In this document: positions 1 to 11,797 of the stretch, piece by piece
Layout of the letters: every line of letters starts with the position of its first letter
How positions within the stretch are numbered: position 1 is the stretch's first letter
From: Himantopus leucocephalus
Taxonomy: Eukaryota; Chordata; Aves; Charadriiformes; Recurvirostridae
Assembly: GCA_003993805.1 (NCBI GenBank)
Contig: RSEF01000018.1
Coordinates: 698,335-762,334, forward strand
Reading direction: 5' to 3'
Length of the DNA stretch: 64,000 nt
The notes under the pieces: model-generated
Told to the model about the DNA's origin: nothing
What the model saw: the letters and a program-made list of their open reading frames with translations, nothing else
Database searches by the model: none
Program-made: the position numbers and the translations under genes

Positions 1-3000
1 CTAGAAACAGCAGTTCAGCTCACTGACTTAACGTCCTTCTGAATCTGCACCCCCTGATCTCTATTGAGCAACACTTCCCACCTGTCAACCCCTTGCTGGA
101 GTTCAGCATGCTGTTCCTACGAGCACCAGCAGCCCCTGTCCGCAGCGGGGTGTCCATGCCAAGGTGTTAGTGCCATCACTCGTGGCACACTGAGCAGGGC
201 ACCTGCATCCCACCCTGGTCTCACCCATCCGCAGCATGGCTGCGGCCATCAGCTCGCGCCCACCCGGAGAAGCAGCTCAGCTGTGCGTTTGCAATCCTCT
301 GCCGTGCTGATGGGGATCTTGCAGAGCTGCCAGTTGCATTCCATCTCATTATGTTTTAATTTAGTCAATCCATAGGCTGCCTATTGTGAGGATATCAGCA
401 CTGAGAAGCAAAATCCAAATCCAGAACATTGCAGAAGAACCAAACTGCCAAAATGCAGAGACAGAGAGACAAAGTAAATCTGTCATAAGGCAGTCCTGAC
501 AGACCTCCCACCCCGAGAGGAGCCAGTTCCCAATTAGCGCAAAGAACTTGGGCAAAGAGGAGGAACAGATTCAAAAACAAATGAAAGGGACCAAAAATGG
601 TCAAGAAAAGGCCAGTGGAAATACTCAGGTCAGCACTGTGCCACGTAGCACAGGGGGCGTCCCTCTGCGCCTTGGAGCTCTCCCCTGGCATGGACCTGCC
701 CCAAAACCCGCCCCGGAAAATCTTCCAGTGACCTCAGGAGCTAGTGTCTGTCCAAGAGCAGCTCCTGTCCTTGCCTGGCATGCAAGACACTGGCCTTACC
801 CATGACCGCAGCTAGAGATGAGGGGAGAAGATGGATGTGAGGGGAGGCCATGCGGGTCGTGGTGTGGCAGGGATGTCATGGGAGCCCATAGGGGCAATGA
901 GCACAGCTCATATGAGAGAGACGTGAGGATGCTGGGAGGAATGGACAGGCACTGGGAGGAGTCAAATCCCCCTCCCACAGCTGCTGTGCTGCCTCTATGC
1001 CCAGCCAGAGCTGCGTTTTGTCCCCGAGGGTCTCTGAAGACATGGCCAGCAAATGACAGTCCATGAACGAACAGAGAAATTGTGTGGGGACAGCAGGGCA
1101 GTGGTGTCCCATGAGGCTCCGTTCCCTGTGACGTATCTGAGCTGGGGGCATCGGTGTGGGTGGGCACTTGGATGCTCCCCTTGCCCTTCAGCTTCCCGAA
1201 ACTGCTTATGGAGAAGGAGGGAGAGCAGGGCAGTGGGGAGGAAGAAGGGAAAGAAAAAGCTCTTCTAGTGGTATAAATCATTCAGGCTCCATGGCTGTAA
1301 CACTCTTCCAGCTGAGCATCTGCCTGTAGAGCTGGAGGCCAAGGGGATGTTGGGTCTGACCTCCTGCATAGCACAGTGCTCCTCAGCGGCTCCCTCCTTG
1401 CGCCAGGCTTGCGCTCAGACAGCACATTAAGAGCCATTTCCCGTAAGAGGGCTTCTCAGCCCCAGTCCCGCTCACATCCAGCACTGCGGCTTGCACTGAT
1501 CTTGCCGTGATAAAATAGTTTCCGACTCACTTTGAAGCTTTCGGGCTCCAAGTTCAGCCCATGTTTGCTGGCTGCCTCAGTTGGGATGCTTGGGATACTG
1601 TCTCGGGACAGAGCAGACACCCACATGCCTCAGCCCTCGGTGAGTGGTAAGGGGTGGATTTCAGCTCCCCTGCGAGGATCTGGGACCCCCACATCAATGC
1701 TGAGCCCAGCCCTAACTCCTGGTTCATTGTTAGATCGGTTTGTGCAAACACTAAATCAGTTCTCTAGTGTCTGGGCATATTGGAGAGGCCAGGCAAGAAG
1801 AAGGGCTGGGGGAAAGATGGGGTCACCAGCTGCAGTCAGATAAGCCCACTGAACTTCCCAAACCAGCCAGGCACCAAGCATCACCCTGTCCCTGACTGCC
1901 CTCTGCTCTGCCTCAACCTTGTTTTCCTCCTGGTGGGCTCCTTTCCCTGCTCCTGCCCTCCTACCACCCACCCCTTTCCCCGGGCGCCCTTTGGCTTTCT
2001 CCACCTCCCTGCAGTCCGCTCTGTTCTTGACTAACCTAAACAACTCTATGGGCTCTATGAATTTTTTCCCCTTACTGCTCATCCTGGTTTCCAGAACATT
2101 GCAGACTATGCAGATCATAACAGCTATATTTAAGGTTGCCTGACAGTTTCCATGATATGACCCATTGTTCAGTTGCTTACAACACTGCCAAACTTTAACC
2201 CTTTGGGCTGAATAATTTGGGAAAGCTTCAGCAAGAACAAGCTCAGTCCTTTTGAAAAACAAAATTAGGGAGAAGCACTTGGTTTGCTCCAGTTCTTATC
2301 CTTTGGTCTCAGGTCTGTGTCTCCACTCTGTGTCTCTTGTGAGAAATCCACCCAATTACATAAGGGCCTGTAAACCACGTTTTCTCAAGCACCTCTGAAA
2401 TATCGCTGTGCCAGGCTGTCCCCTGCGACTGCTGCGACTGCAACACACTGAGCCTGTGCTGTCTCTCAGCCCAGAGGAACCATGCCATGGGATCACGCGG
2501 CAGCCCCAGCCCCCGGCACTCCCTTCCTGACCTGGCTCCTGAGCCCCTGCCTCAGGATGCCACCTTGGCCCTGGCCACCAGGGAGGGTAAGAGGGACCCT
2601 GCCTCTCCAGGGCTGTTGGTGCTGGGACACTGCAAAGCCTGACTCGCACGTCTCCAAATTCCTCTGCTGTCAGCAAGCTGCTGAGAAGCCAGCGGGAGAA
2701 GGTTTTGCTGGTCAGCCCATACTGTGGGTGATACTCTGCCTGGTGCTCTGGCTCTGACAGTTTGGGTGCTGCAGGGAAACTAACTCTGTAGTGACCTTTT
2801 GTGCATCGCTACGAGGATAGATCTGCTGTTTTTGCTGTCTTTTAAAAAAATGAAATTGCATTTAATTATTAAGTTTTTTTCCCACTTTTAAATATATTGT
2901 ATGCTGCAGTGTCTATGTGATTGCATGTGTAATGTCACCACAGCTTTGCTTTGTCTAACCACAAGATCTCAGGGAACAAAGTAAGACCACTCAATTAATA

Positions 3001-5408
3001 AAGATGGTTCCTATAGAAAAAATAAATAAATTGTGTCTTCATATGACTAAAACTATCTCACAAAGCATACACACAGGGGACTAAGCTAAACTGCACAGGC
3101 AGGTTCAAGTGGCATTTTTCACATTGCACCTTCATATCGTCTCCCTTCATTTTTGCACAAAATCTGTAACGATACCTGACAGCACAGAACCCAGCAGAAA
3201 ACCTAGAAGCCCTGTTGTAGGTCTGCATGAGGACAAAGAGGTCTTACTTCCCTTCCTGCCTCCAGGTTTTGAACCCTGGCTGTGCATCCCCCAGGATGAT
3301 CCAGCTCCTTCAGCCACCTCTTATGAGGGACTTTGGAAAGTCCATGCAAATTATTTTGTCAGCGATCCTTCTTTGCCCAGTGTTTTGACATGCTCAGAGT
3401 ACATTAATACAACCTTTGTGCAAACGGTGCCAGGCACACGCTGTCCTACCACGCTATCGTTGATGGCCATCACACATGTGGTTCCTTGATCTCTATGGAA
3501 TTTGTTACTCACAAACCCCACACAAGCACCAAAGCCCCATCCTAGGGGCCTTTAGGGGCCCTAAAGTTGTTGCCAATGCCAGTTATGCCCTGTTCATCTC
3601 ACCATAGTTGAAAAATCAAATGCACACCCACAGACACTAAAACAAGGACTTGGAATGAACATGGGCTGTAACTGATGGGTCCTGCACAAACTGCATGCTT
3701 ATCCCATGTGCTATAGAAACTGTCTGGGTTGTTGGGGGGAGGTTATGGCTAACAGAAATAGTCAGAATTCAAGAGTGGTTTGCACACAATTCCTTAGCCA
3801 AAAAGCTGACACCACTAATTTTTCCAAATTCCATTCAAGCTTTTTCCTCAGCAATGAATACACCCATGTAAAAGATGAGCAAAAGCGGAGGAAAGGCATG
3901 AAAGCTTCTGCATCCCTCCAAATTGTCCTTTAAGTGGGTGGATAACTCTCACACACCACCCACCCACCGGTGAAGGTGGCACTTTGCATGACCAGTCTCC
4001 CGTGTGCCACGTGGGAGAGCACCATGAACTTCTGTCCCCCAGGTCTCCCTTATAATTCCTCGGAGAGCAACGAACAAGCATTAGCTCTTCCTGTCCTCTT
4101 AAAAATAATATTACACAACCCACTTCTAAAGAATGATAGTCTTTCTTACAGTCATTCTGAAACTTGAATATTTTATAACGGATAAAATGATCACAGAAAA
4201 TTCCAAGGACAGCCAAGGAGCTCAAAATGATCCGATCATGTTTCCAACCATGAGACCTTTGGAAAGAGCCCCAGAAAGAGGGGGAAACACATTAATTTTA
4301 CGTTTTAATATTCAACAAACAGAGCAGACTCTGCAGAGTGGCAGTGTCCAGTTGAAAGTGTCGAGAAGTTTATTTTTCTTCAAACCTGCTATGGGGCTGA
4401 GTTTGGGACTCTCTGTTTAGCTTTTCAGCCTGCAGTTACATTGTGTAAACAGTTTATTTAACATCATTTTTGGCACTTCTTCAGTAAACCCACCATAATA
4501 ATCCTACTGGCAGACCAAACAGATCACAGATTAGCAGACAAAGCTGCTGTAAAACACCAAATTACCCATCCCCTGCTTTCCTGTTTTTGTGAGATGTGAA
4601 GTCCTGTACTTAGCCGTGTTTACGCCTCGTTTCATGGCCGCACCACCAGGTCACGGAGCGGCTCCTATTAACGCCCAGCCTCAGCCCCCAGCGGCATTGC
4701 AACGTGGAAGCAGGGTGGGGGAAGGATTTTTCGGCCCTTTTAGAAGCTCATAAAACGTGCTGGGGTGCTGGCTGTTGCTTAACAGGGAAGGTATGCCGGC
4801 TTGATCCAGATTGGAAAAGACTCGAGACTAATGCTAAAGTCACCTATTGCTTACATTTCATTTTAATGTGCTTGAGTTCAATAAAAGTTTATCATCTCCA
4901 TTAAAATGGTGCCTATTGGAACTGATTTAATCTCGTTAGCACAGAAAACCACATGAAAGGAATCAAGTTCATGGACAAGATTGAGCACAGTTACTTTTGG
5001 AGCATAAATTACATAAAAGCAATGGATAATCAGCCAGAGCCACAGCGCCTGTCACCTGCATTACTCACGTATTTATGCCAATGCACTTTGCTGGGGAAGG
5101 TGCTGGGCAGGAGCCATATCGCAGCGGGACTGAGAGCCTGCCAAGCACAGGAGTAATCGGCTGCTTAATGTCACAGCATCAACACTCTCCTGAAGAGTCT
5201 ATGAATTGTGTTACATTTGAACAAACAAATGTCATGTGTAGGGGTGCTGGTCAAATGTCTACTGGCAACAGGACAAGGCAGCTGTAAATCTGGCCTTCAG
5301 TATCACCCTGCTTTCAGCACAGAGATGCTCTGCCCTTCTCAAGGGAAATGCCAGCTCCACCACTGGCCCGGCTTCCCGGCGAGTGCCCTCGGTGCAGGCA
5401 ATGGACCA
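1..5408. other. Unique non-coding sequence, no recognisable gene
   Basis: I see no recognisable gene here. The first 2.8 kb is moderately GC-rich, with many overlapping short open frames on both strands. The longest are 168 codons (1756-2262, minus, Lys/Glu-rich in the middle) and 161 codons (796-1281, minus); neither resembles a known family. From about 2820 the sequence becomes AT-rich, notably 2840-3060 and 4820-4960. A 126-codon frame at 3109-3489 (+) is also unrecognised. Around 1340-1375 there is a short stretch faintly like the end of old L3/CR1-type repeats, too weak to annotate separately. This is most likely intergenic or intronic DNA. Confidence 0.6.
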
Positions 5409-5603
5409 GAAATCACAGAATNNNNNNNNNNNNNNNNNNNNNNNNNNNNNNNNNNNNNNNNNNNNNNNNNNNNNNNNNNNNNNNNNNNNNNNNNNNNNNN
5501 NNNNNNNNNNNNNNNNNNNNNTCCCCAGGTGCAGGACCCTACACTTGCTCTTGTTGAATTTCATAAGGTTTCTCTCTGCCCAATTCTCCAGCTTGTCCAG
5601 GTC
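5409..5603 (-). mobile_element. CR1 LINE fragment interrupted by assembly gap
   Basis: The left edge carries the CR1 3'-terminal repeat in reverse complement (AATCACAGAAT, up to 5421). A 100-N gap follows. The right side, read on the minus strand, encodes the ORF2 motif [14 protein letters not shown], preceded by [12 protein letters not shown] sequence, which belongs to the C-terminal half of CR1 reverse transcriptase. The element therefore lies on the minus strand, with its 3' end at low coordinates and its 5' end truncated near 5603, where similarity stops. In the uninterrupted copy at 10963-11797 the equivalent points are about 650 bases apart, so the gap probably hides that much. It is a dead copy; the frame cannot be followed through the gap. 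Confidence 0.9.
5422..5521. other. Assembly gap (100 N) inside CR1
   Basis: Exactly 100 unknown bases, which is the usual placeholder length. Both flanks are CR1 sequence in the same orientation but from distant parts of the element, so the true content is probably the missing internal part of one CR1 copy and not unique sequence. Confidence 0.97.
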
Positions 5604-7462
5604 AGAAATGCCCTGTTATTGTGTGCACAGGAGCAAGGAGATGCAGCCGTGGGATTTCAGCTGGGCCCCCGTGTGTGAGCACCAGACCTGGCCTGATGGG
5701 CTCTCCACGGGGCACTGCCGACACCGCTGCCTGGGAGTGGCTGTCAGGATGCCCTTGAGCAAGGAGGGTTGGTGGCTTCTCAGGGACTCACCTCAGCTGG
5801 GCAGCAGGCATGGCACTACGGAGGCAGAGGTTTGCTCAGGGAGATGCCCTGGGGCTGCTGCCACAGCTTGTCCTCCTGGCGATGGGGGTCAATGGAGGAC
5901 CACTCCTGTGACCCTGCACTCTGATTTTACTGGTTCCATCCCTGATGGAGCATCCTGTTTCCATGATGTTGGGGGCAGACTGGGGAGAAGAATATGGGAG
6001 GGTAGAAAAACAGACGGGAGAAATGTGAAACCTGCCTGTGCTGCCTCCCTCCCCTGACCTTCTCAGGACAGGCTGCTGCAGCAGTGTCCACCTCTCACAG
6101 GACCCCCAGATTGGGCATTTTGCTGCCAGCAGCCATCCCCTCCTGCGCGCCTGCGGCAACCTGGCGTTGCGGACCCCTGCTCCGCAGGACGGATTCACCA
6201 CGCTGCTGCCTGCAGAGCTGTGGTTTGCTGACAAGGGCTCTCCGGAGAACAGGAAATCTCTTGGTGTCTGGCCAATGTCAACACCACACACCTCTGTCTC
6301 CCAGTTCCCCCAGCGCGTAGGCAGAAGGAAGCACTGGAGAGTTCAACTCCTCTCCAGCATCTTGCTCTGTCAGCAGCATCTGCTCTTCCCTGCCAAGGTA
6401 TCTGCAGCCCTGTCGTCCCTCTGGATTCCTCGCTGCTGCTGGCTGCCCAAATACCACAATGGGCAAAAAATTACCCTTTCCTTCTGCCAATGGTCAGATA
6501 ATTTTTGTCTCATTTTACTGGGAACAGGCCCAGCTTTTGACCTTTCTGGCTGAGACCCTGATTCTGTCTGCGCTTGCTTCTGACTGACTCCAGCACTTGA
6601 GTGTAAGGCACACCTACTACCCAAAGCTCTCTGTGGCACAAGCCCCACGTGTCCCATGGATTCATCTCCCCACAGCCTCCGTGTGCAGCTGGGTTCTGCT
6701 GCAAGAGCTAAATGCCGGGCAGGTGGGAACAGCAGTGGGCAGAGGGGCAGGACCAGGGCAGATGAACACCTCGGCTATGGAGCTTGCTCTTGCAAGTGAT
6801 GCTGATTCACTCCTCTGAGCAAAGACTTTCCTAAATAATTCTTTCACAAACACATGCCAAAAGGTCCATGATGACCTGTTGCACATCCTTCACACCTGGT
6901 GAATGCACACGCCTCCACGCTCCCAAATCCCCTCCCACATTGAACCAAACTGTTTGATCTTCAACAACCTGGAAAAGAAGTGCTAACGGCACGCCAGCAT
7001 AAAATACAGGCATGGGAGTGAGGGAGCATCCTACAGGCTCACCAGGAACAGGGAAGATGCCATGAGTGCCATGTGTCTCTGCACTCCAGGGTGCTGTGAG
7101 CCACATGATCTTCTGGGGGTATGTTGAATCTTACTGAGCTCCCTAAGATGTTCTGGGTGTGCCAGGGAAGCTCCTTTGGGTATCTGTGTCTTCCTCGGGC
7201 GCTACAGAACAAGTGCAGCTGGCATCTGCAGCAGGATCTGCCCTGCTGTGGCCCTTCAGCAGTGCACTGAAATCATCCTCATCCTCATTGCAGCCAGTGC
7301 TGCTGTCTTACCGCTTCAAAGTGAAAGGGCAGGAGGAGGCTCTGGCAGCTCTCCACGTGGTAAACCCACATGTGCACATAGGGACCTCAAACTCTGCATC
7401 ACCTTGGAAGCATGGAGGTGATCCAGAAAGAATGCAAGATCTGAAATCATGAATGCAGTGAA

Positions 7463-7517
7463 CACATATATATATATATGTATGCGCACATATACGTATA
7501 TATGTAAATGCACACAC
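7463..7517. repeat. TA/CA-type microsatellite
   Basis: Alternating purine-pyrimidine tract. A pure AT run (7466-7479) is followed by mixed TATG, CGCACA, TATACG and TATATG steps ending in a short CA run. Such tracts mutate fast by slippage and can adopt non-B structures; nothing here suggests a specific function. Confidence 0.9.
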
Positions 7518-8237
7518 TAAAGGGGATACATTCAACCAGGAGGCCGTAGAGCTCACCAGTTACCCTTGCTACATCACCTTCTCATTTGGGGAACAGCACA
7601 AGGCACCAAGCCCCAAAGCCATATTTCAGCTGGAGGGAAAAGGGTTTTCCTCGGTTGAACAAACAGCTCAAGGGGCACAGGCAGCCCATCATTTCTTCCA
7701 ACCCAGCATGGAGGAAAGTGACACTGGGCAGACTCCATCCTTTAGGTGTGATAACTCTCCAAATTGCTGTTTAGGCAACACCAGAAAGAGATGGAGAAAT
7801 GGGAGACAACTGAGATCAAAGGGTCTGATTTGTGAGGAAAGATTTGAAGAAGGATTTACAGCTTCAGGGTCATGGTGAAGATTTTGGTCTTTGCTACATG
7901 CTCCTATTTTGGAAAAACTCTTGGCTCAGCCAAGCTGACTTTGCAGGACAGTGTAGAGCACACTGCAGCCATGGAGAGCTGGGGAGAATTCCTTAAATAT
8001 TGCCTGGAAAGAGGCAGAAAGCCTGGCTTTCTGAGCCCCAGAAGGAATCTGGGAGGGACTAGAATCTCTCCTGCTAGTACACTGGCACTAACCTCTGCAG
8101 GGGAAGGAGATATTCCACTTGCTGGACAAGGGTGGCACAAGAACGACTGCCTTTAAGGTGACCACAAATGCACTTGTGGACTTCAGCGGTTTCTAATCAC
8201 CACTGGTTCCAGCCAGCCTGTGGAAACAGTAAAAACG

Positions 8238-8262
8238 ACACCACCACCACCACCACCCCCCC
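8238..8262. repeat. (CAC)n triplet repeat ending in poly-C
   Basis: Six perfect ACC/CAC triplets (8238-8255), then an ACC that runs into seven consecutive C. The tract reads as Thr/Pro/His runs in the surrounding open frames, which explains the low-complexity patches there and argues against those frames being genuine proteins. Confidence 0.93.
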
Positions 8263-10962
8263 TCCATGCTCCACATGTCATTGTGGCAGACTGGAAACAG
8301 CCCATGATCCTGCTGCCTGCAAACCCACCTGCCTCAACGCCAGGCAGTGCTGTGCCCTCTGAGCAGGGTCTCTGGCCATCCTGCCTGTCCATCCGAGCAG
8401 GCACAAGCATGCACGACGAAGTGAGGCCTTCCTCTGCTTTTGCTGTTGTTTTGCTTTCCAGCTATCAGACCCACTGCACTTGTGGCCACTGTGGCTCAGG
8501 TCACCTGCCCTGTGCCTGCAAACGGGCACTCACACAGAAGGGGTGGGATGAATCTCATCCTGCTGGTCACCATGGCCAAGTGCACCAATGGTCCTACCAA
8601 CCAGCAAATAATATTATTAATTACTCTACGAACATCCTCCCCAGTCACCATGTACCCATTGGTGCCATATACTGGAAGTCCTGATGTATGAAAACCCTGC
8701 ACCCTGGTGCGCCTCACTAGTGGCCGATGTGGACCAAACACTGGACCACAGCAGTGTGACACTGGTTGGCCAATACACCTCACAGCCATAGAGGTCATGA
8801 TGTCCCCAAAGAAGCACTGTGACACAGAACTCACATGTGGCCCGTGGATGCTGTCACAGCACATGCTGTGGAGACGTATGGTGCCATCTCAATGGGCAGT
8901 TCAGGTGCGCGGTTACGAAGGCTTTGATGTGCAACAGTTGCAAATAACAGATGCTTATTCAGGAGCTTTCAATTGAAGACATCGAAGCTTCTCGCAAGGA
9001 CCAGGTGGGCAGAGACCTGTGGACAGGTCTCACTCCATTACTTAATGACAGAAACCAGCCACAATTAATTTATATGCATGCATCACTTCTGATATGCGCA
9101 AAACATTTCAGGTCATTTGGATGTAAGGCGATTGTAGTGACCCCCTTGTCCTGAGAAACATTTACAGAAAGAAGCCCTTTCTCATCAGCATCCCACAGTC
9201 AAAGGGTTCTGAAGCAGGATTTATCCATTATTAAAAATCTCACTGAATGTAGGGAAGTTCATAGAGGGTTTGAGCAAGATTTTCCCCCTTTCAAGTGACT
9301 GCCTGCGTACACCACTTCAGAGGGAATGAACAAGCATGAAATTCAATTATACAGGCACCCACTTAAACACTTGAACCAGAACTGCTTCCCTTAATCTTTA
9401 TGTTGAGGACAGGGTAAGATTGTGAAGCCACTCTCGGCATGACAGCACTTTATTTCATCTGCAGTCCTGGTAAGATACACAATTCACTTAACTGAAGAGC
9501 CAGGATTTTGAGCTGTGTGCTCCTAACTCTTTTTGTAAGCAACACAGACTAGCAGCACTTCCCATCACTGTCAGACATCCCCTTAGAAAGTCAACCGGTA
9601 ATAGCAAATTGTCATGGGCTGGCCGAGACAGAAGTCTTTGCAAGCTCCCATATGCACCAATGCATCTAGTGATCCTGCAGACACAGGAGCAATGGCGTGA
9701 TCTGGAGAAAAGGCAGAGCTCTGAGCATCCATGTTCCTATGGGTGGGCACAAGGTGAGCAACACATCTGTGAGGTCTTCTGCAACATGCCTGTATCCAGG
9801 GGAAACTTTTTTCCACCCTGTCCCACAAACAGGCATCTTGGAGCTACAGCAAACCACTCTTCACCTGATTTAAGACTTGTTGCTATCTTCTGAACTAAGA
9901 TTTCATTTGTACAGCAAAAAGCAGAGCTGTGTCAGCCCAGACTTATCAGAGGCACCAGCTTACTGCCAAAGATCTGTGATGCTTCGGCATTCAGGGAAGC
10001 GACTGAGTCTTTCTGGCAGGCCCAGCAAACATTAGGTGGACCAACATGCTGACTATTTAAACAGTATTTTTCAGTTTCTGCAAGGATGCAAATGTAAATC
10101 GCTCTGCTGTGATAAACTGGAAATTACGAAACCCTTAAACATGGCAGATGTGTTTGAAGCTGCTCAAAATGGGTTTTCTGACATGATTTAACAGGTCACA
10201 GCACTTACGACAGTGAAGCACTCTCAAAACAATGCGTTATCCTTTAGGCTGCTCTGAGCAGCAATGCACAGAGCTCTAATTTGATTAAAATAATACTCTT
10301 CCTTTCACATCTGCCTCAGATTGCAAATCGTCGGGGCAGGTCCCAAGGTCTGTGCCAGCACATGGCAGGGGAATTGACGCTGTGGCCAGGCTCCCCTTCG
10401 GCTGTACCCCTGCCAGGGCAGAGGATGCCCCACAGTCTGTGCTGCCTGGACCATATCCTGACCTCATTCAAGCCTATGAGGTCTAACTCCGCATCAGTCA
10501 GTGGCACTAAACCACAGTAAAATGGGTATAAGATTAGAGCTGAATCTACTTTGTTACAGTGTTTACAAACCAAAGTCTTACTTTGGAAATCTTCTGCCCT
10601 CTGTAAAACCCCCAAATCCTCTTTGATGCTGAGTTTCATCCATTTCCTACTGAAAGCACTCCTTGAACATCACCTGGGAGCTTCACACAAAGTAATTCAG
10701 CCCTGGGTCCTTGAGTACATTGATAAAGCAGACATGCTGTAGCCCTCCTAACTACCATGACCGTGAACACCCACCATTATCAGGTCCACCCCAGGACCAC
10801 AGTGTCTTGGAGAACTGATCTGGCTGTCTTTCATGCAACAGTCTCCTGATGGAGACTCAGCAAATACTGGTGCTCTTTTAAGCCGCAATCTTGTGACATC
10901 TTCAGAGAAAGGCTCTCAAGAAAGGAGCATTTCTCCAGTGCTGCTGTGCTGAGGTGCTCCTT

Positions 10963-11797
10963 AGAATCATAGAATGGTTTGGGCTGGAAGGGATCTTAAA
11001 GATCACCTAGTTCAACCCCCCTGCCATGGGCAGGGACACCTCCCACCAGCCCAGGTTGCTCCAAGCCCCGTCCAACCTGGCCTTGAACACCTCCAGGGAT
11101 GGGGCAGCTACAGCTTCTCTGGGCAACCTGTTCCAGTGTCTCACCACCCTCGTGGTAAAGAATGTCTTCCTAATATCTAATCTAAATCTCCCCTTTTTCA
11201 GTTTAAAACCATTCCCCCTCATCCTATCACTCCACTCCCTGATAAAGTCCCTCCCCATCTTTTCTGTTGGCCCCTTTAGGTACTAGAAGGCTGCTAGTGC
11301 TCCACCCCCTCTGATCATATTTGTGGCCTCCTCTGGACCTGCTTGAGCAGTTCCATATCTTTCTTACACTGGAGGCTCCAGAGCTGGACACAGTACTCCT
11401 GGTGGGGTCTCACAAGTGCAGAGTACAGGGGGATAGTCCCCTCCCTTGACCTGATGGCCACACTTCTTTTGATGCAGCCCAGAATGAGGTTGGCTTTTCA
11501 GCTGCAAGCACGCATTGCCAGCTCATACTCAGTTTTTCATCCACCAATACCCGCATGTCCTGCTCGGCAGGGCTGCTCTCAATTCACTCATTGCCCAGCC
11601 TATATCCATGTTCAGAATTGCCCCAGGCCACATGCAGGACCTTTCACTTGGCCTTGTGGAACTTCATGAGGTTCACATGGCCTCATGTCTCTGGCCTGTC
11701 AAGGTCCCTCTGGATGGCAGCCCTTCTCTCTAGAGATCAACCACACCACTCAGCTTAGTATCATCCGTAAACTTGCTGAGAGTGCACTCAATCGCAC
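10963..11797 (-). mobile_element. CR1 LINE, longest uninterrupted copy in the window
   Basis: The element begins at its 3' end (AGAATCATAGAATGG, reverse complement of the ATTCTATG repeats), followed by the short 3' UTR, whose reverse complement includes the AAGATCCCTTCCAGCC-like tail. Going right (5'-ward in the element) it runs through the ORF2 C-terminus (11007-11258), then regions matching other copies in the window: the segment equivalent to the right flank of the 54881 gap is at about 11421, and that equivalent to the right flank of the 5422 gap at about 11620. Similarity ends near 11797, so the copy is 5'-truncated, as most CR1 copies are. Relative to the copy at 20028 it lacks roughly 80 bases around 11260-11320. 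It serves as internal ruler for the three gapped copies. Confidence 0.95.
11007..11258 (-). pseudogene. CR1 ORF2 C-terminal remnant (reverse transcriptase polyprotein)
   Basis: An 83-residue open frame on the minus strand carries the conserved CR1 ORF2 C-terminus: [17 protein letters not shown], then [13 protein letters not shown] and [20 protein letters not shown] near the end. In full-length CR1, ORF2 encodes an endonuclease and reverse transcriptase of about 900-1000 residues. Here only the last tenth is open; upstream sequence is frameshifted and cut off near 11797. The methionine at the start is internal, not a real initiation codon. There is no sign of activity, but it is the best protein-level evidence for the family in this window. 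Confidence 0.93.

Larger units (their letters stand above)
5604..10962. other. Unique non-coding sequence, no recognisable gene
   Basis: No gene is recognised. Open frames are short and overlap on both strands; the longest are 171 codons (6038-6553, +) and 154 codons (8220-8684, +). Between 8440 and 8976 long frames exist on both strands at once, including 122 codons on the minus strand at 8496-8864; see findings. Two microsatellites (7463-7517 and 8238-8262) are listed separately. From about 9100 to 10300 the DNA is AT-richer and free of recognisable repeats, especially 10020-10275, which looks more like conserved regulatory DNA than transposon debris. That is an inference from composition only. 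Confidence 0.55.

Noticed and set aside
1335..1375. Faint resemblance to an L3/CR1 3' end (GGGTCTGACCTCCTGCATAG)
   Set aside because: Only about 35 bases match and the neighbouring sequence does not continue the element.
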